From contig CAJOLH010000052.1 of the NCBI GenBank assembly GCA_905235375.1, positions 1 to 41,410 of the forward strand: a stretch of 41,410 nt of DNA. Reading direction: 5' to 3'. Below are positions 8,024-17,213 of the stretch, in pieces (position 1 is the first letter of the stretch; every line of letters begins with the position of its first letter). Origin of the DNA: an uncultured Bacteroidales bacterium. Its GTDB lineage: Bacteria; Bacteroidota; Bacteroidia; Bacteroidales; UBA3663. Made by a program: the position numbers and the translations under genes. The notes below the pieces were generated by a model. It was not told the origin of the DNA, made no database searches, and saw only the letters and a list, made by a program, of their open reading frames with translations.

Positions 8024-10093
8024 TTACTTCACGATGAACTTCTGACCGCGCTGGATGTAGATGCCAAGAGCGGTAACGTTCTCGACGCGCTGACCACGGA
8101 TGTTGTAGATAGCGGCATCCTCAGGAGCGGTGAAGTCGTTCTCGATGGCACGGATGCTGGCACCAGGCACGAAGCCCTTATAGGTGAAGACACGTGCACT
8201 ATGGATAGCGGTATCGTAGCGATAGAGGGTGTAGGTGGTTACATCGGTCTTTACAATGTCGGTATAGTGGCAGCCTTCCTGCTTGTCGTAACGGTCGTAG
8301 TTATTTGTCCTCTTGATCTCAATGAAGTTAGGTTTAGCCTCATTGTCGGTGATCCACTGTTGATCGAAAGTGATCTCGAGGTTGTTGTAGGAAGTACCAT
8401 TCACAAAGATACCCTCCTCCACAAGAATAGCAATGTTGGCACGTGCAGTGTTGGGGATAAGCGGGAGAAGCTCCTTACCGTAGTTCACACCATCGGCATC
8501 ATTGATGAGGTTGTAAACCTGGATGTAGGCGTTGGCCTCCTCAACGGTACCAAATACCTGGCTTGGAGCCTTCCACCAAGTACCAATGGGGTTACCAGCC
8601 TCGTCCTTCTCCTCGGTAGTAGTGGCATTCATCCACTTGCCCGACCAGTGAGAAGTGTTGGTGTCGGTCCAATCGGTCTTTTCGAAAGCCGGGTTGGCAG
8701 CAAGCTGTTCGCCAGTCCAATCGAGATACTCTACATCAAGGGCGATCTGATACTCAACATCGTTGACGAGTGTGTAGGAGTTGGAACCATAGTAGTAAAC
8801 GCCCTCCACAGGAATGGAAGTAACCGTAATCACGGCGCTGCCTGCCTTGGAAAGAGTCAACGATGTGCTGGCTCCACTGTAAGAGCCGCTCTCTGAGGTA
8901 CCATCGGTGTAGTCAACCTTCCAGGAGAGGGCTACAGCAGGACTAAGAAGTACGGAAGCATTGTCAACCGAAACGGTATAGGTTTTGCCGAAGCCTTCCT
9001 CTACCGAAGCGATGACGGCGGTTGGCTCGGGGAGGGTAATGATACCACATTCAACATTAACGGTAACGACTTCAGAGGTAGCATCCTCCTTGGTAGTCCA
9101 AGCCTTCAGCTCGCCACTCTGTGTACAGGCAGCAACGATTGAGCCGAAAGTGCCGGTCTCCTCATTGTAAGCGTCGTAGTAGTTGATCACCTGCTCCTCA
9201 CCTCCAGGAACGATATAGTGGAGGTCCTCGTTGTCGAGACAAGAGATAGTATATTCACGATCGTTACCCTTCACGGCAGAAAGGATTACGGTTGGCTTCT
9301 CAGCTACCGATCCTTCAATTTCGTGGGTAATCTTGATATTCATGAGCTGTGTGATTCCCAGATAGCGGGCCTGATAGAGCACAAGGCCACCGGCACGGGT
9401 ATCGTTGCCCTCAGCAAGCGTGCGACTGCCACTCCAAAGGATTGACTCCTCGCCGTAATTCTTGATGTCATAGTTGACAGTCTGACCAGACACATTCAGT
9501 GTCACAACATACCAGTTGCCGGCAGCCACATTGACCGAATCGGCAGCATCGTTGATATAGAAGCAGCAAGTGCCACCTACAGCGGTAGCAATACCGCCTT
9601 CACCCATAGCCTGGGTAATCTTGAAGAGATAGTCGATACCGGGATTTTCGGCAACACGGGCCTCATCGGTCAGATAAGCTGTCGTGGTACCATAATAGGC
9701 ATTGGGGGTAATGGCAGAAGCAGGAACATTCCAGATGGCAATCTCGTTGTTACGCTGAGCGGCATTGCTGGAGTTGTTGCCGAACTGCTTGAAACAGAAC
9801 GAGAAGGTCATGGAGTAATCGTCGCCTGATGCAAGTTCGTCACCATAGACATCGCCCCATTCCGACCAGTGCGCAGTGCCGTTGTAGGACGAAGCGCCAT
9901 CACCGAACTGGATGTAATTTGCTTCAGAGGTCTGCACAATCGACACTGCCGAACCGGCACGGGAGGTAGCCCATGCATCAAGAGCCGTATTGGCATCCTG
10001 GAAGGTCTGCTGATAGATAATCTTCGTATCAGCCTTGACAGATGCAGCTACCATAACAAGTGCTGCAGTTGCAAAAAGAGTAAACTTCTTCAT
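8024..10093 (-). CDS. Secreted multidomain beta-sandwich protein with T9SS-like C-terminal tail
   Basis: No enzyme family is recognised in this 689-residue protein. Residues 1-21 form a signal peptide (SVKA/DTK). Residues about 25-255 resemble a LamG/concanavalin-like sandwich, rich in Trp, Tyr and Gly with alternating strands (HWSEWGDVYGDEL, GNWYVVTLNVSGQTVNYDI). Two Ig-like stretches follow at about 260-450, and a second sandwich-like region at about 455-610 (WTDTNTSHWSGKWMN). The C-terminus (AIYNIRGQRV ... GIYIQRGQKFIVK) resembles T9SS sorting tails of Prevotella. It is the last gene of the sus operon, the place where SusE/SusF-type surface glycan-binding proteins are usually encoded. A glycan-binding role is inferred from position and fold pattern only; an undescribed hydrolase or lyase cannot be excluded. 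Confidence 0.8.
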   Translation of the reverse strand: MKKFTLFATAALVMVAASVKADTKIIYQQTFQDANTALDAWATSRAGSAVSIVQTSEANYIQFGDGASSYNGTAHWSEWGDVYGDELASGDDYSMTFSFCFKQFGNNSSNAAQRNNEIAIWNVPASAITPNAYYGTTTAYLTDEARVAENPGIDYLFKITQAMGEGGIATAVGGTCCFYINDAADSVNVAAGNWYVVTLNVSGQTVNYDIKNYGEESILWSGSRTLAEGNDTRAGGLVLYQARYLGITQLMNIKITHEIEGSVAEKPTVILSAVKGNDREYTISCLDNEDLHYIVPGGEEQVINYYDAYNEETGTFGSIVAACTQSGELKAWTTKEDATSEVVTVNVECGIITLPEPTAVIASVEEGFGKTYTVSVDNASVLLSPAVALSWKVDYTDGTSESGSYSGASTSLTLSKAGSAVITVTSIPVEGVYYYGSNSYTLVNDVEYQIALDVEYLDWTGEQLAANPAFEKTDWTDTNTSHWSGKWMNATTTEEKDEAGNPIGTWWKAPSQVFGTVEEANAYIQVYNLINDADGVNYGKELLPLIPNTARANIAILVEEGIFVNGTSYNNLEITFDQQWITDNEAKPNFIEIKRTNNYDRYDKQEGCHYTDIVKTDVTTYTLYRYDTAIHSARVFTYKGFVPGASIRAIENDFTAPEDAAIYNIRGQRVENVTALGIYIQRGQKFIVK

Positions 10094-10150
10094 GTTGCAA
10101 TGGTTTTAATTGTTAATAATGTTGGAATATAGGTTATAATTTTTAAGTGA

Positions 10151-10222
10151 TCGGAGTATTCAGAGTGATCGGAGTATTCGGAGTTCTTGGAATATTCGGA
10201 GTTCTCGGAGTACTCCGACCAC
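10151..10222. repeat. 9-nt degenerate tandem repeat between susD and the next gene
   Basis: Eight consecutive 9-base units follow the pattern TCGGAGTNN (for example TCGGAGTAT, TCGGAGTTC, TCGGAGTAC) with point changes and no indels. The array fills half of the 141-bp gap between the second susD and the beta-sandwich gene, so it would be transcribed as part of the operon leader. Confidence 0.85.
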
Positions 10223-10234
10223 TATATTAAGATT

Positions 10235-11995
10235 TTACCAGCCTGGGTTCTGGACGATGGCACCGCCCGACTTCTGGATTTCGGTCTGCGAGAAGGGGAA
10301 GAAGTTCCACTTCTCCTGCCACTGTCCGTCGCCACGGGTGAAAGGCACTGTCTGATAGTTGAGCGTGCCATCTTCGTTCTGGGTAATGACCATGCGATGA
10401 ATGTTGAGGAACTTGTTACCATCCTCCTTCCAGCGACGGATATCGTAGAAGCGATGTCCTTCGAAGGCGAGCTCTACCTGACGCTCACGTTTATAGGCCT
10501 CCCAGAATGCCTCGTTCGACAGATGATCGGCAATCTCGGGCATTCCGACACGAGTACGTGTCTTGCTCGCCAGCTCACGGGCAGAAACGGGGAATACATC
10601 GGTGGTGACATCAGCAGCACGCGCACTACCAGCAGCCTTGAAATACAGGAAGACAGCCTCAGCATAATTGAGGTACATGCCGCCCAGACGGAAGGTTAGC
10701 CAACCGTGATAAGTGGCAGCCGTAGTATACCCCGAACGAAGGATGCAGCCGTTGTAGAGAAGCTTCTTGAGATAGTAACCGGTCGGAGTAGCGTAAGCCG
10801 TGGTTGGACGAGCATGGGCACCACCTGTATAGGTCTGCAACGTAGCGTAGCTGGTGTTTGTGATATCGTTGGGCCAGGCTTCGCCATTGCGGGCGATGGT
10901 CATGCCAAGACGCGGATCACGATTGGCGTAAGGATTCTGCGGATCGTAGAGCGGGCTCTCGGCGATGGAGAGGCCATCGGTGCAATCGTAGGCATCGACG
11001 AGATCCTGTGTCGGACAGTTGCCACCACGACCGCTGGAATAGCCAACAGGGAAATTGTTCTGCTCGACAGAAGTCGAAGCAGCAACACGACGAGCGAAAA
11101 GAAGTTCGTCATAAACATCAGAGTTGCTAAAGAAGTCGCTTGACCAAAGGTTGCTGTAGGTGGAAGCGAGCTTCTTTCCCTTTGCCTCGCAGGCATCGAT
11201 CAGCTCCTTGTTGGCAAGTGCTGCCTGACGCCACAGTTCGGTATCGTTGTTGGGATTGAAGAGCGGGCTGGCATGATAAAGCGCAGCCTGTGCACGCAAA
11301 GCTAAAACGGCAAAGCGGCTGGCACGTCCAGTCTCGACTGTAGTATATGCATAGTCGGAGATTTCGGTGTAATCTTCGACGATTTGATCCTTGATGGCAT
11401 TGCACTCATCGTCGATGAACTTAAAGATCTCGTCATAGGAGGTGCAAGGCAGCGCGGTATCCTCGTCACCCGTTCCATTGTGAATCTTGAAGGGAACAGA
11501 GCCATACTGACGTACCAGAATGAAATAGAAATAGGCACGTGCCCAACGCACTTCCCACTGGTAGTTGTTGTACTGGAACATCTGCTTGTAGTAGTCCTGG
11601 TTCATCTTGAACTCATCGAAGGTCAAGCCCGTCCAGTTGTCGAGGAACTCGTTGCAATACGTGATGCCATCGTAGGCTTGCGACCAGATGGTCAGATGAG
11701 GGTTGGCGGGACTCCAGTTGCCGTTGAAGAAATCCTCGATGGTATTGCCGGTGGCATTGTAGCCGCTATATTCCGACTCGTCGGTTGCCGAAGAAAGCAT
11801 GGCACCGCCAAGGTTTCCGAAGTCGGAATCCAAATCGTTGTAGATCTTGGTGATAAAGCCGCCCACATAATTGAAGTTGCGATCGATATAGGCCTTATCG
11901 TATGCGGTATATTCGTTGTAGTTCAGGCTGTCCTCACAGGACGACAGCGCCAGAGCCACAAGCGCCACACCCAACATTGTCTTATTCAGTTTCAT
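10235..11995 (-). CDS. SusD/RagB-family glycan-binding lipoprotein (second pair)
   Basis: This 586-residue protein has lipobox LALSSC near residue 19, placing it on the outer-membrane surface as the lid of its SusC partner. SusD-family hallmarks are present: the N-terminal helical repeats (RWARAYFYFILVRQYGSVPF), RASRFAVLALRAQAALYHASPLFNP, the MYLNYAEAVF helix and the C-terminal RRWK and FPFSQTEIQKSGGAIVQNPGW. The start codon follows its susC partner by 38 bp, in a spacer holding two direct copies of AATTGTCAATT (12004 and 12025). It should capture oligosaccharides for import by the adjacent TonB-dependent channel. Confidence 0.96.
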   Translation of the reverse strand: MKLNKTMLGVALVALALSSCEDSLNYNEYTAYDKAYIDRNFNYVGGFITKIYNDLDSDFGNLGGAMLSSATDESEYSGYNATGNTIEDFFNGNWSPANPHLTIWSQAYDGITYCNEFLDNWTGLTFDEFKMNQDYYKQMFQYNNYQWEVRWARAYFYFILVRQYGSVPFKIHNGTGDEDTALPCTSYDEIFKFIDDECNAIKDQIVEDYTEISDYAYTTVETGRASRFAVLALRAQAALYHASPLFNPNNDTELWRQAALANKELIDACEAKGKKLASTYSNLWSSDFFSNSDVYDELLFARRVAASTSVEQNNFPVGYSSGRGGNCPTQDLVDAYDCTDGLSIAESPLYDPQNPYANRDPRLGMTIARNGEAWPNDITNTSYATLQTYTGGAHARPTTAYATPTGYYLKKLLYNGCILRSGYTTAATYHGWLTFRLGGMYLNYAEAVFLYFKAAGSARAADVTTDVFPVSARELASKTRTRVGMPEIADHLSNEAFWEAYKRERQVELAFEGHRFYDIRRWKEDGNKFLNIHRMVITQNEDGTLNYQTVPFTRGDGQWQEKWNFFPFSQTEIQKSGGAIVQNPGW

Positions 11996-12033
11996 AGTTC
12001 TTGAATTGTCAATTTACGTTTATCAATTGTCAA

Positions 12034-14916
12034 TTAGAAAGTAATCGCAGCTCCCACCTGGACGTTGCGAGTGAGGGGCTGATTGGTGCCATAGTAACCT
12101 GCATCACCATTTTCGAGGTTGTCGATGGTGAAGAGGTCGATACCCTTGACATATACCTTGAGGGCGCTGACCACCTTGAGGTTCTTTAAGGCTGAGGATG
12201 GGAAGTTGTAGAATACCTCTACATTGCGAAGCTTGAAATAACTGCGGTCGAAGACGATGAGGGAGCTGGTCAGATCGTTGTTGGCATTACTCGTTGGGCT
12301 GAGGCGTGGGAACTTGGGGTTAGCCGTATTGCCTCGCTCACTCGACCACGAGTTCTCATAGAGATACTGCGACAGGGTGTTGGTGGCCACTGCCGAACGA
12401 TACATGCCGTTGGTGTTGAGTGTACCCGAATATTCGGCTACGCCCTGGAACTGGGCATCGACGCCGAAGCCCTTCCATTCCACGCCAAGATGCGCGGTGT
12501 AGATAATCTCCGGGCAGGCATTGCTCTTGCCAATCTTGGTCTGGTCGTTGGCGTCGATTATGCCATCACCATTGACATCCTGATAACGGACATCGCCTGG
12601 ATAGACAGTGGTGAAAGTCTGGACAGGATAACCGAGCTGCGACATCTCGGCAATCGAGATGCTGCCGTCGCCATTGATGTCGTCGGAAGGCTGGAAGAAG
12701 CCATTGGCTACATAGCCGAAGATGGAGCTGAGCGGATTGCCCGTACGCACCAGATTTTCGTAGAGACGTGGCTCTTCTGCTTGTTCCTCAATCGTGTTCT
12801 TGTTCATATTGAACGTGCCACCGAGGTTGAATGCCCAATCGCCTACCTGCTTGCTGTAGTCAAGACTCACCTCAAGACCCTTGCTGTTGACGACACCAAC
12901 ATTTTCGTAGGGAGCATCGAGAGCAAAGACGGCGGAATAGTAGCCAGAAGTGGAGCACCATATGTCGTAACGATGCTGATAGTAGAAATCGACACTGGCG
13001 TTAAGCCCCTTGAAGAGGGTGGCATCAAGGCCGATGTTGTACTTCATTGCATGCTCACGGCCCAAACTCTGAGTGGCTGCCTGAGTGATGTAGGTGTTGC
13101 CAAAATAAGAGCCCATGGTGGAGTAGAAGTTATACAGGGTGGCATTCATGGTGTAGAACTGATCGTAGTAGGTCCACACATTGTTGCCTGGCAGCACGTC
13201 GAGCTGCTGCATACCTACCGAACCACGGAGCTTGAGGAAGTCGATCATCTCGTTGTCCTTGAGGAAAGCCTCGTTGTGCAGGTTCCATGAAGCAGATGCT
13301 GTGGGCGAGAACGCCCACTTGCTGCCTTTGGCCAGACGATTGGAACCTGAGAGGATAAGAGCAAGATCGAAATTATAGCGTTTATCATAGCTGTAGTGTG
13401 TCCACGAGGTGGCATCCATGCGATAGACCGACGTGTTGACGCCCGTGACATCGTTAAACTCATAGTCCCACTTCAACTGGCTATAGAACGCATGCTTTTC
13501 GGCAAAGACGCGATCGTAATTGAGCGAAACGTTGAAGACGAAGCGACGAACCCACTGGTCATTGTTGGCATCGTCACCCATGTTGCTTTCCTCTCCATCG
13601 GTGGTGAGGGTAGCATTGTCGGGATTGACCACGCCACCCGTATAGTTCGATACGCTGTAGGAACCGTAACGATAGGTCTTGCTATGGTTCTCGTAGAGAT
13701 TACTCCATGTGTCGTAGCCGATCTGAGCCTGGGCTGAGAGACCCTCGACGAAACCACTAAGATCCTGGTCGAGCTGCATATCGGCATAGAGGGCACGCTG
13801 ATGCTTCCTGTAATACGAGGTATTGGTTGCCTGAGCGTAGGGGTTCATCGTAGTGTAGGTTGCATTACCGCCCCAGATGCCATTGCTGATCTGGATGGGG
13901 AAGGCATTGGCAGGGACACGATGCACCATGTACCACAATGTATCATTTACTGAGCCGGGCACACCAGGCTGCGACTGCTCGGTGAGCACGCCGTAGATGT
14001 GGGTGTGGAGCACCGTCTTGTCGCTCAGGTCGATATCAAGGTTGGAACGCAACGTGGCACGCGAATACTTGTCCTGCGTGCTATAGGAAGCGCCAGCAGC
14101 CTTGGGGTCGGCAATATGACCATTGGAAGCCATCAGGTTGACATTGGTATAGTAGCGGAACTTCTGACCGCCGCCCTTAAATTCGAGGTCATAACGATTC
14201 ATGTGAGCTATATCGCGGAACGTCTCATCCACCCAGTTGACATTGGGATAATAGAGAGGATTGGTGTTGTTGCGATAGGAATCGATTACTGCATCGCTGT
14301 AAGGCGTCGTGCCGCCTTGGTTGCGATAAGCCTCATTGACTGCACTGGCATACGTAGCAGCATCAACAAATTCGGGCTTGTTGGTGAGCCATTGGAACTC
14401 GTGGTCAAAGGAGAACGAAATGGACTTGGTGTTGTACGCACCATGCTTGGTAGTAATAAGGATGGCGCCATTGGCACCCTTGTAACCATAAAGGGCTGTA
14501 GCGGCAGCATCCTTGAGGATGCTCACGCTCTCGACATCGTTGGCAATCACATTATTGATGTCACGTTCCACTCCATCGACAAGAATGAGGGGCGTGCTGC
14601 CATTGAGACTTTGTAAACCACGCACGTAGAAGGTAGGGTTGGCTACAGAGTATAGACCTGCACCTTGCAGAGAAACGAGGCCATTGCCCTGTCCGATGAT
14701 ATTATTGCCGATATTGCGGGCTCCGCGACGATTAACATCCTTGTTGGCAATGATGCTGACGGCAGCCGATGACTCCTCACGACTGAAAGTGCGGTTGGCT
14801 CCCACATCGATACGCTGATCCTTGAAGGCGACGGAATCTATGATGTCGTACTGGCCCACTGCAGGCAGACATATTCCTGCAAGCAAAGCAAGTGTCAGTA
14901 TATTCTTGGTTTTCAT
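12034..14916 (-). CDS. SusC/RagA-family TonB-dependent transporter, short form (second pair)
   Basis: This 960-residue outer-membrane transporter has a signal peptide at 1-21 (CLPAVG). The plug domain begins soon after (ARNIGNNIIGQGNGLVSLQG, PTFYVRGLQSLNGSTPLILVDGVERDI, VSILKDAAATALYGYKGANGAILITTK), and a long barrel ends VQVGAAITF. The SusC-typical loop GDVRYQDVNGDGIIDANDQTKIG is present. The carboxypeptidase-regulatory-like domain found at the N-terminus of most SusC proteins, including its neighbour at 17214-20450, is absent. It lies between the two susD genes, 43 bp from the first and 38 bp from the second, in one operon. Confidence 0.96.
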   Translation of the reverse strand: MKTKNILTLALLAGICLPAVGQYDIIDSVAFKDQRIDVGANRTFSREESSAAVSIIANKDVNRRGARNIGNNIIGQGNGLVSLQGAGLYSVANPTFYVRGLQSLNGSTPLILVDGVERDINNVIANDVESVSILKDAAATALYGYKGANGAILITTKHGAYNTKSISFSFDHEFQWLTNKPEFVDAATYASAVNEAYRNQGGTTPYSDAVIDSYRNNTNPLYYPNVNWVDETFRDIAHMNRYDLEFKGGGQKFRYYTNVNLMASNGHIADPKAAGASYSTQDKYSRATLRSNLDIDLSDKTVLHTHIYGVLTEQSQPGVPGSVNDTLWYMVHRVPANAFPIQISNGIWGGNATYTTMNPYAQATNTSYYRKHQRALYADMQLDQDLSGFVEGLSAQAQIGYDTWSNLYENHSKTYRYGSYSVSNYTGGVVNPDNATLTTDGEESNMGDDANNDQWVRRFVFNVSLNYDRVFAEKHAFYSQLKWDYEFNDVTGVNTSVYRMDATSWTHYSYDKRYNFDLALILSGSNRLAKGSKWAFSPTASASWNLHNEAFLKDNEMIDFLKLRGSVGMQQLDVLPGNNVWTYYDQFYTMNATLYNFYSTMGSYFGNTYITQAATQSLGREHAMKYNIGLDATLFKGLNASVDFYYQHRYDIWCSTSGYYSAVFALDAPYENVGVVNSKGLEVSLDYSKQVGDWAFNLGGTFNMNKNTIEEQAEEPRLYENLVRTGNPLSSIFGYVANGFFQPSDDINGDGSISIAEMSQLGYPVQTFTTVYPGDVRYQDVNGDGIIDANDQTKIGKSNACPEIIYTAHLGVEWKGFGVDAQFQGVAEYSGTLNTNGMYRSAVATNTLSQYLYENSWSSERGNTANPKFPRLSPTSNANNDLTSSLIVFDRSYFKLRNVEVFYNFPSSALKNLKVVSALKVYVKGIDLFTIDNLENGDAGYYGTNQPLTRNVQVGAAITF

Positions 14917-14959
14917 ATTATGTACTTTATGTATCTTAAAATGGACCTAATTTCTCTGA

Positions 14960-17170
14960 TTACTCCCAACCAGGATTCTGAACAAGGCCATAGCCCTTGT
15001 TGATCTCGGTCTGGGGGAATGGAGAGAGGAGCCACTTGCGAATATCGTCGCTCTCAGGATTCCTGCCCCATTGAGCACGACTGTTCTGGAAAATCTCGAC
15101 AATCTTATATGTATAGTATCGTGGCTGCTTCGAAGAGGCATCGGTGAGCTTGTCATCGTTGCGCCACTGGGTATCCGACTCCACCCAGTTGCCACGGCCA
15201 TTCTGCTTCAGGCGGTGCATCTCAAGCCCATGGAGCTGTTTGGTCATCCAGTCGGTTCTCTTATATCGCGTCATGTCGAACCAACGGATATCCTGCAAGC
15301 CGAGCTCGCGAACGCGCTCGTTGAGGATTTCCTCCATGAACTCAGATATCTGTACGCCGTTGATGGTCGTAAAGGTAGTTGTAACCGCAGACGCAGTGGA
15401 GCGAGACTTGAAGCACGGACTGGTGGAAGCAAATGCCTTGCTCATCGAACCGAGACCGACACGACCACGTACGACATCGACCATCTTGACAGCCTCAGCC
15501 ACATCGGGTGATGACTTCATGAGTAATGCCTCAGCATAGTTGAGGTACATCTCCGAAAGGGAAAGGTAAACCCACTGGGTCTGATAGCGGATATTGTCGC
15601 CCGAACTGGTAGAGCCATCACCCAAATAATACTTGTTGTAGCCATAACCCGTGCCGAACATACCAGTCTGCGTAAGTATTCCAGTAAGGGCATCACTGCC
15701 ACCTGCCCAGATTTCCCAGATGTCGCCCGAAGTGGCACCGGTAGCCCAGTCAAGATTCTTGCGCTGGCTATTGACGAGACACTCCTCATAGAGTCGGGGA
15801 TCGCGATTATACTGCACATTGATAAGGTACTGCGAAAGTGCAGACTCTGTGCCGCTGGTGAACATACCATTCAGAGAACGTGGATTGGTGGTCGGATGAC
15901 CACTCGTCATCTTCATTGTGGTAGCGGAGTCACCTGGCTCGTAAATCGATATTTCGGGATACTTGATTGAATCGTAAACCAAAGCGAAGGCATTCAGGTA
16001 GTTGAAAGGCGAACCATCGCTCCAGGTGAACTTCTCGACATACTCCTGAGTAGGCCAGTAGAGGTTGCGAGGAACACCAGCGGTGTACCATGAGTGCCAG
16101 CAATAACGTCCCGAACTGAAGTTGTCGTAACCCGACTGACGCACTGAGTGAAGTATCTCCTTCGAGTCCTGAAGGTAATAGCCCTTGCGATAAGCGAGAC
16201 GCCGAGCATTGACGGTGTTGGCTTCTGGCATGGTCATTTCATAATAACCATTCTGAGCAAGGGCATCGAAAAAGTCCTTGCAGGCCTGATAGAAAGCATC
16301 CCAACGAGCCTGATACTTCGAAGCATCGGTGTACATGATAAACGGCTTGACATCTTCCGAAACACCCGAGTAATAGGGTTGTCCGTCCTTGGGATTGAGA
16401 AGAGGCGATGCTGCAAACTGCAAAATTCGGGCCTTGAGGGCCATGGCACCGGCCTTTGTCCAACGACCTGTCATAGTAGCAGGATCGGAAGTAACCCAAG
16501 GGAAGTTTCTTTCGGCTATGGCAAGATCGAGTTGCTCAACCATGAAGTTGACACAGTCCTCAACCGTAGCACGAGGGAATTCAGCAGTTACCTCAGAGGT
16601 TTCGAGGTCATGATCGAGGATAGGGATACCGCCATAGTGCTGGAATGTATCCCAAAAGCGAGCCACCAATAGGCAGCGTGCCTCGGCGATGAGACGAGAC
16701 TTTTCGGTATCGCTCATTTCGGGAGTAATTCCAATGTTGTTGATAAAGGTCCATGCTTCGCGAATGGCCTTCCACTGGTATTCACCCAAGAAGCTGAAAA
16801 GCGGGCCATCGAGGTAATCGTCGCGGGAAACGTTGGCAGTTAATGCGCCCGCATAATACTGTCCATAAACAGCTGCACCATTCCAACCCATGTGCCAACA
16901 GTCGGTAAGGGCATCGACCTTACCTGTATAAGGATTGCACACATGCTGGATACGAGAAGTATTGAGGAACGGGAGTCCGTAATATTGCAGGGAATAGATG
17001 CCTACAAGGAACTGACGAGCATATTCGGCATTAGCAAATACTGAGTCCTTGTTGGCCGTTGAATTAGTAGGCATCTGCAGGGCACTGTCACCCAACTTAA
17101 TAGGATCGGTACAAGCCACAGAGCATGTCAAACCAATAGCAATGACTCCAAGTAATATTTGATTTTTCAT
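14960..17170 (-). CDS. SusD/RagB-family glycan-binding lipoprotein (first pair)
   Basis: The open frame extends back to 17296 but would overlap susC. The start at 17170 (MKNQILLGVIAIGL ... CSVAC) gives a proper lipoprotein signal peptide and a 43-bp gap to susC, so it is preferred; the protein is then 736 residues, long for the family. SusD features are QWKAIREAWTFINNIG, TGRWTKAGAMALKARILQFAASPLLNP, LSEMYLNYAEALL, RELGLQDIRWFDMTRYKR and the C-terminal LLSPFPQTEINKGYGLVQNPGWE. It pairs with the upstream SusC to bind and import glycan. Confidence 0.95.
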   Translation of the reverse strand: MKNQILLGVIAIGLTCSVACTDPIKLGDSALQMPTNSTANKDSVFANAEYARQFLVGIYSLQYYGLPFLNTSRIQHVCNPYTGKVDALTDCWHMGWNGAAVYGQYYAGALTANVSRDDYLDGPLFSFLGEYQWKAIREAWTFINNIGITPEMSDTEKSRLIAEARCLLVARFWDTFQHYGGIPILDHDLETSEVTAEFPRATVEDCVNFMVEQLDLAIAERNFPWVTSDPATMTGRWTKAGAMALKARILQFAASPLLNPKDGQPYYSGVSEDVKPFIMYTDASKYQARWDAFYQACKDFFDALAQNGYYEMTMPEANTVNARRLAYRKGYYLQDSKEILHSVRQSGYDNFSSGRYCWHSWYTAGVPRNLYWPTQEYVEKFTWSDGSPFNYLNAFALVYDSIKYPEISIYEPGDSATTMKMTSGHPTTNPRSLNGMFTSGTESALSQYLINVQYNRDPRLYEECLVNSQRKNLDWATGATSGDIWEIWAGGSDALTGILTQTGMFGTGYGYNKYYLGDGSTSSGDNIRYQTQWVYLSLSEMYLNYAEALLMKSSPDVAEAVKMVDVVRGRVGLGSMSKAFASTSPCFKSRSTASAVTTTFTTINGVQISEFMEEILNERVRELGLQDIRWFDMTRYKRTDWMTKQLHGLEMHRLKQNGRGNWVESDTQWRNDDKLTDASSKQPRYYTYKIVEIFQNSRAQWGRNPESDDIRKWLLSPFPQTEINKGYGLVQNPGWE

Positions 17171-17213
17171 ATTGTGTCTATACTTTATTATATATATGAG
17201 ACTTTGCTTTTGC

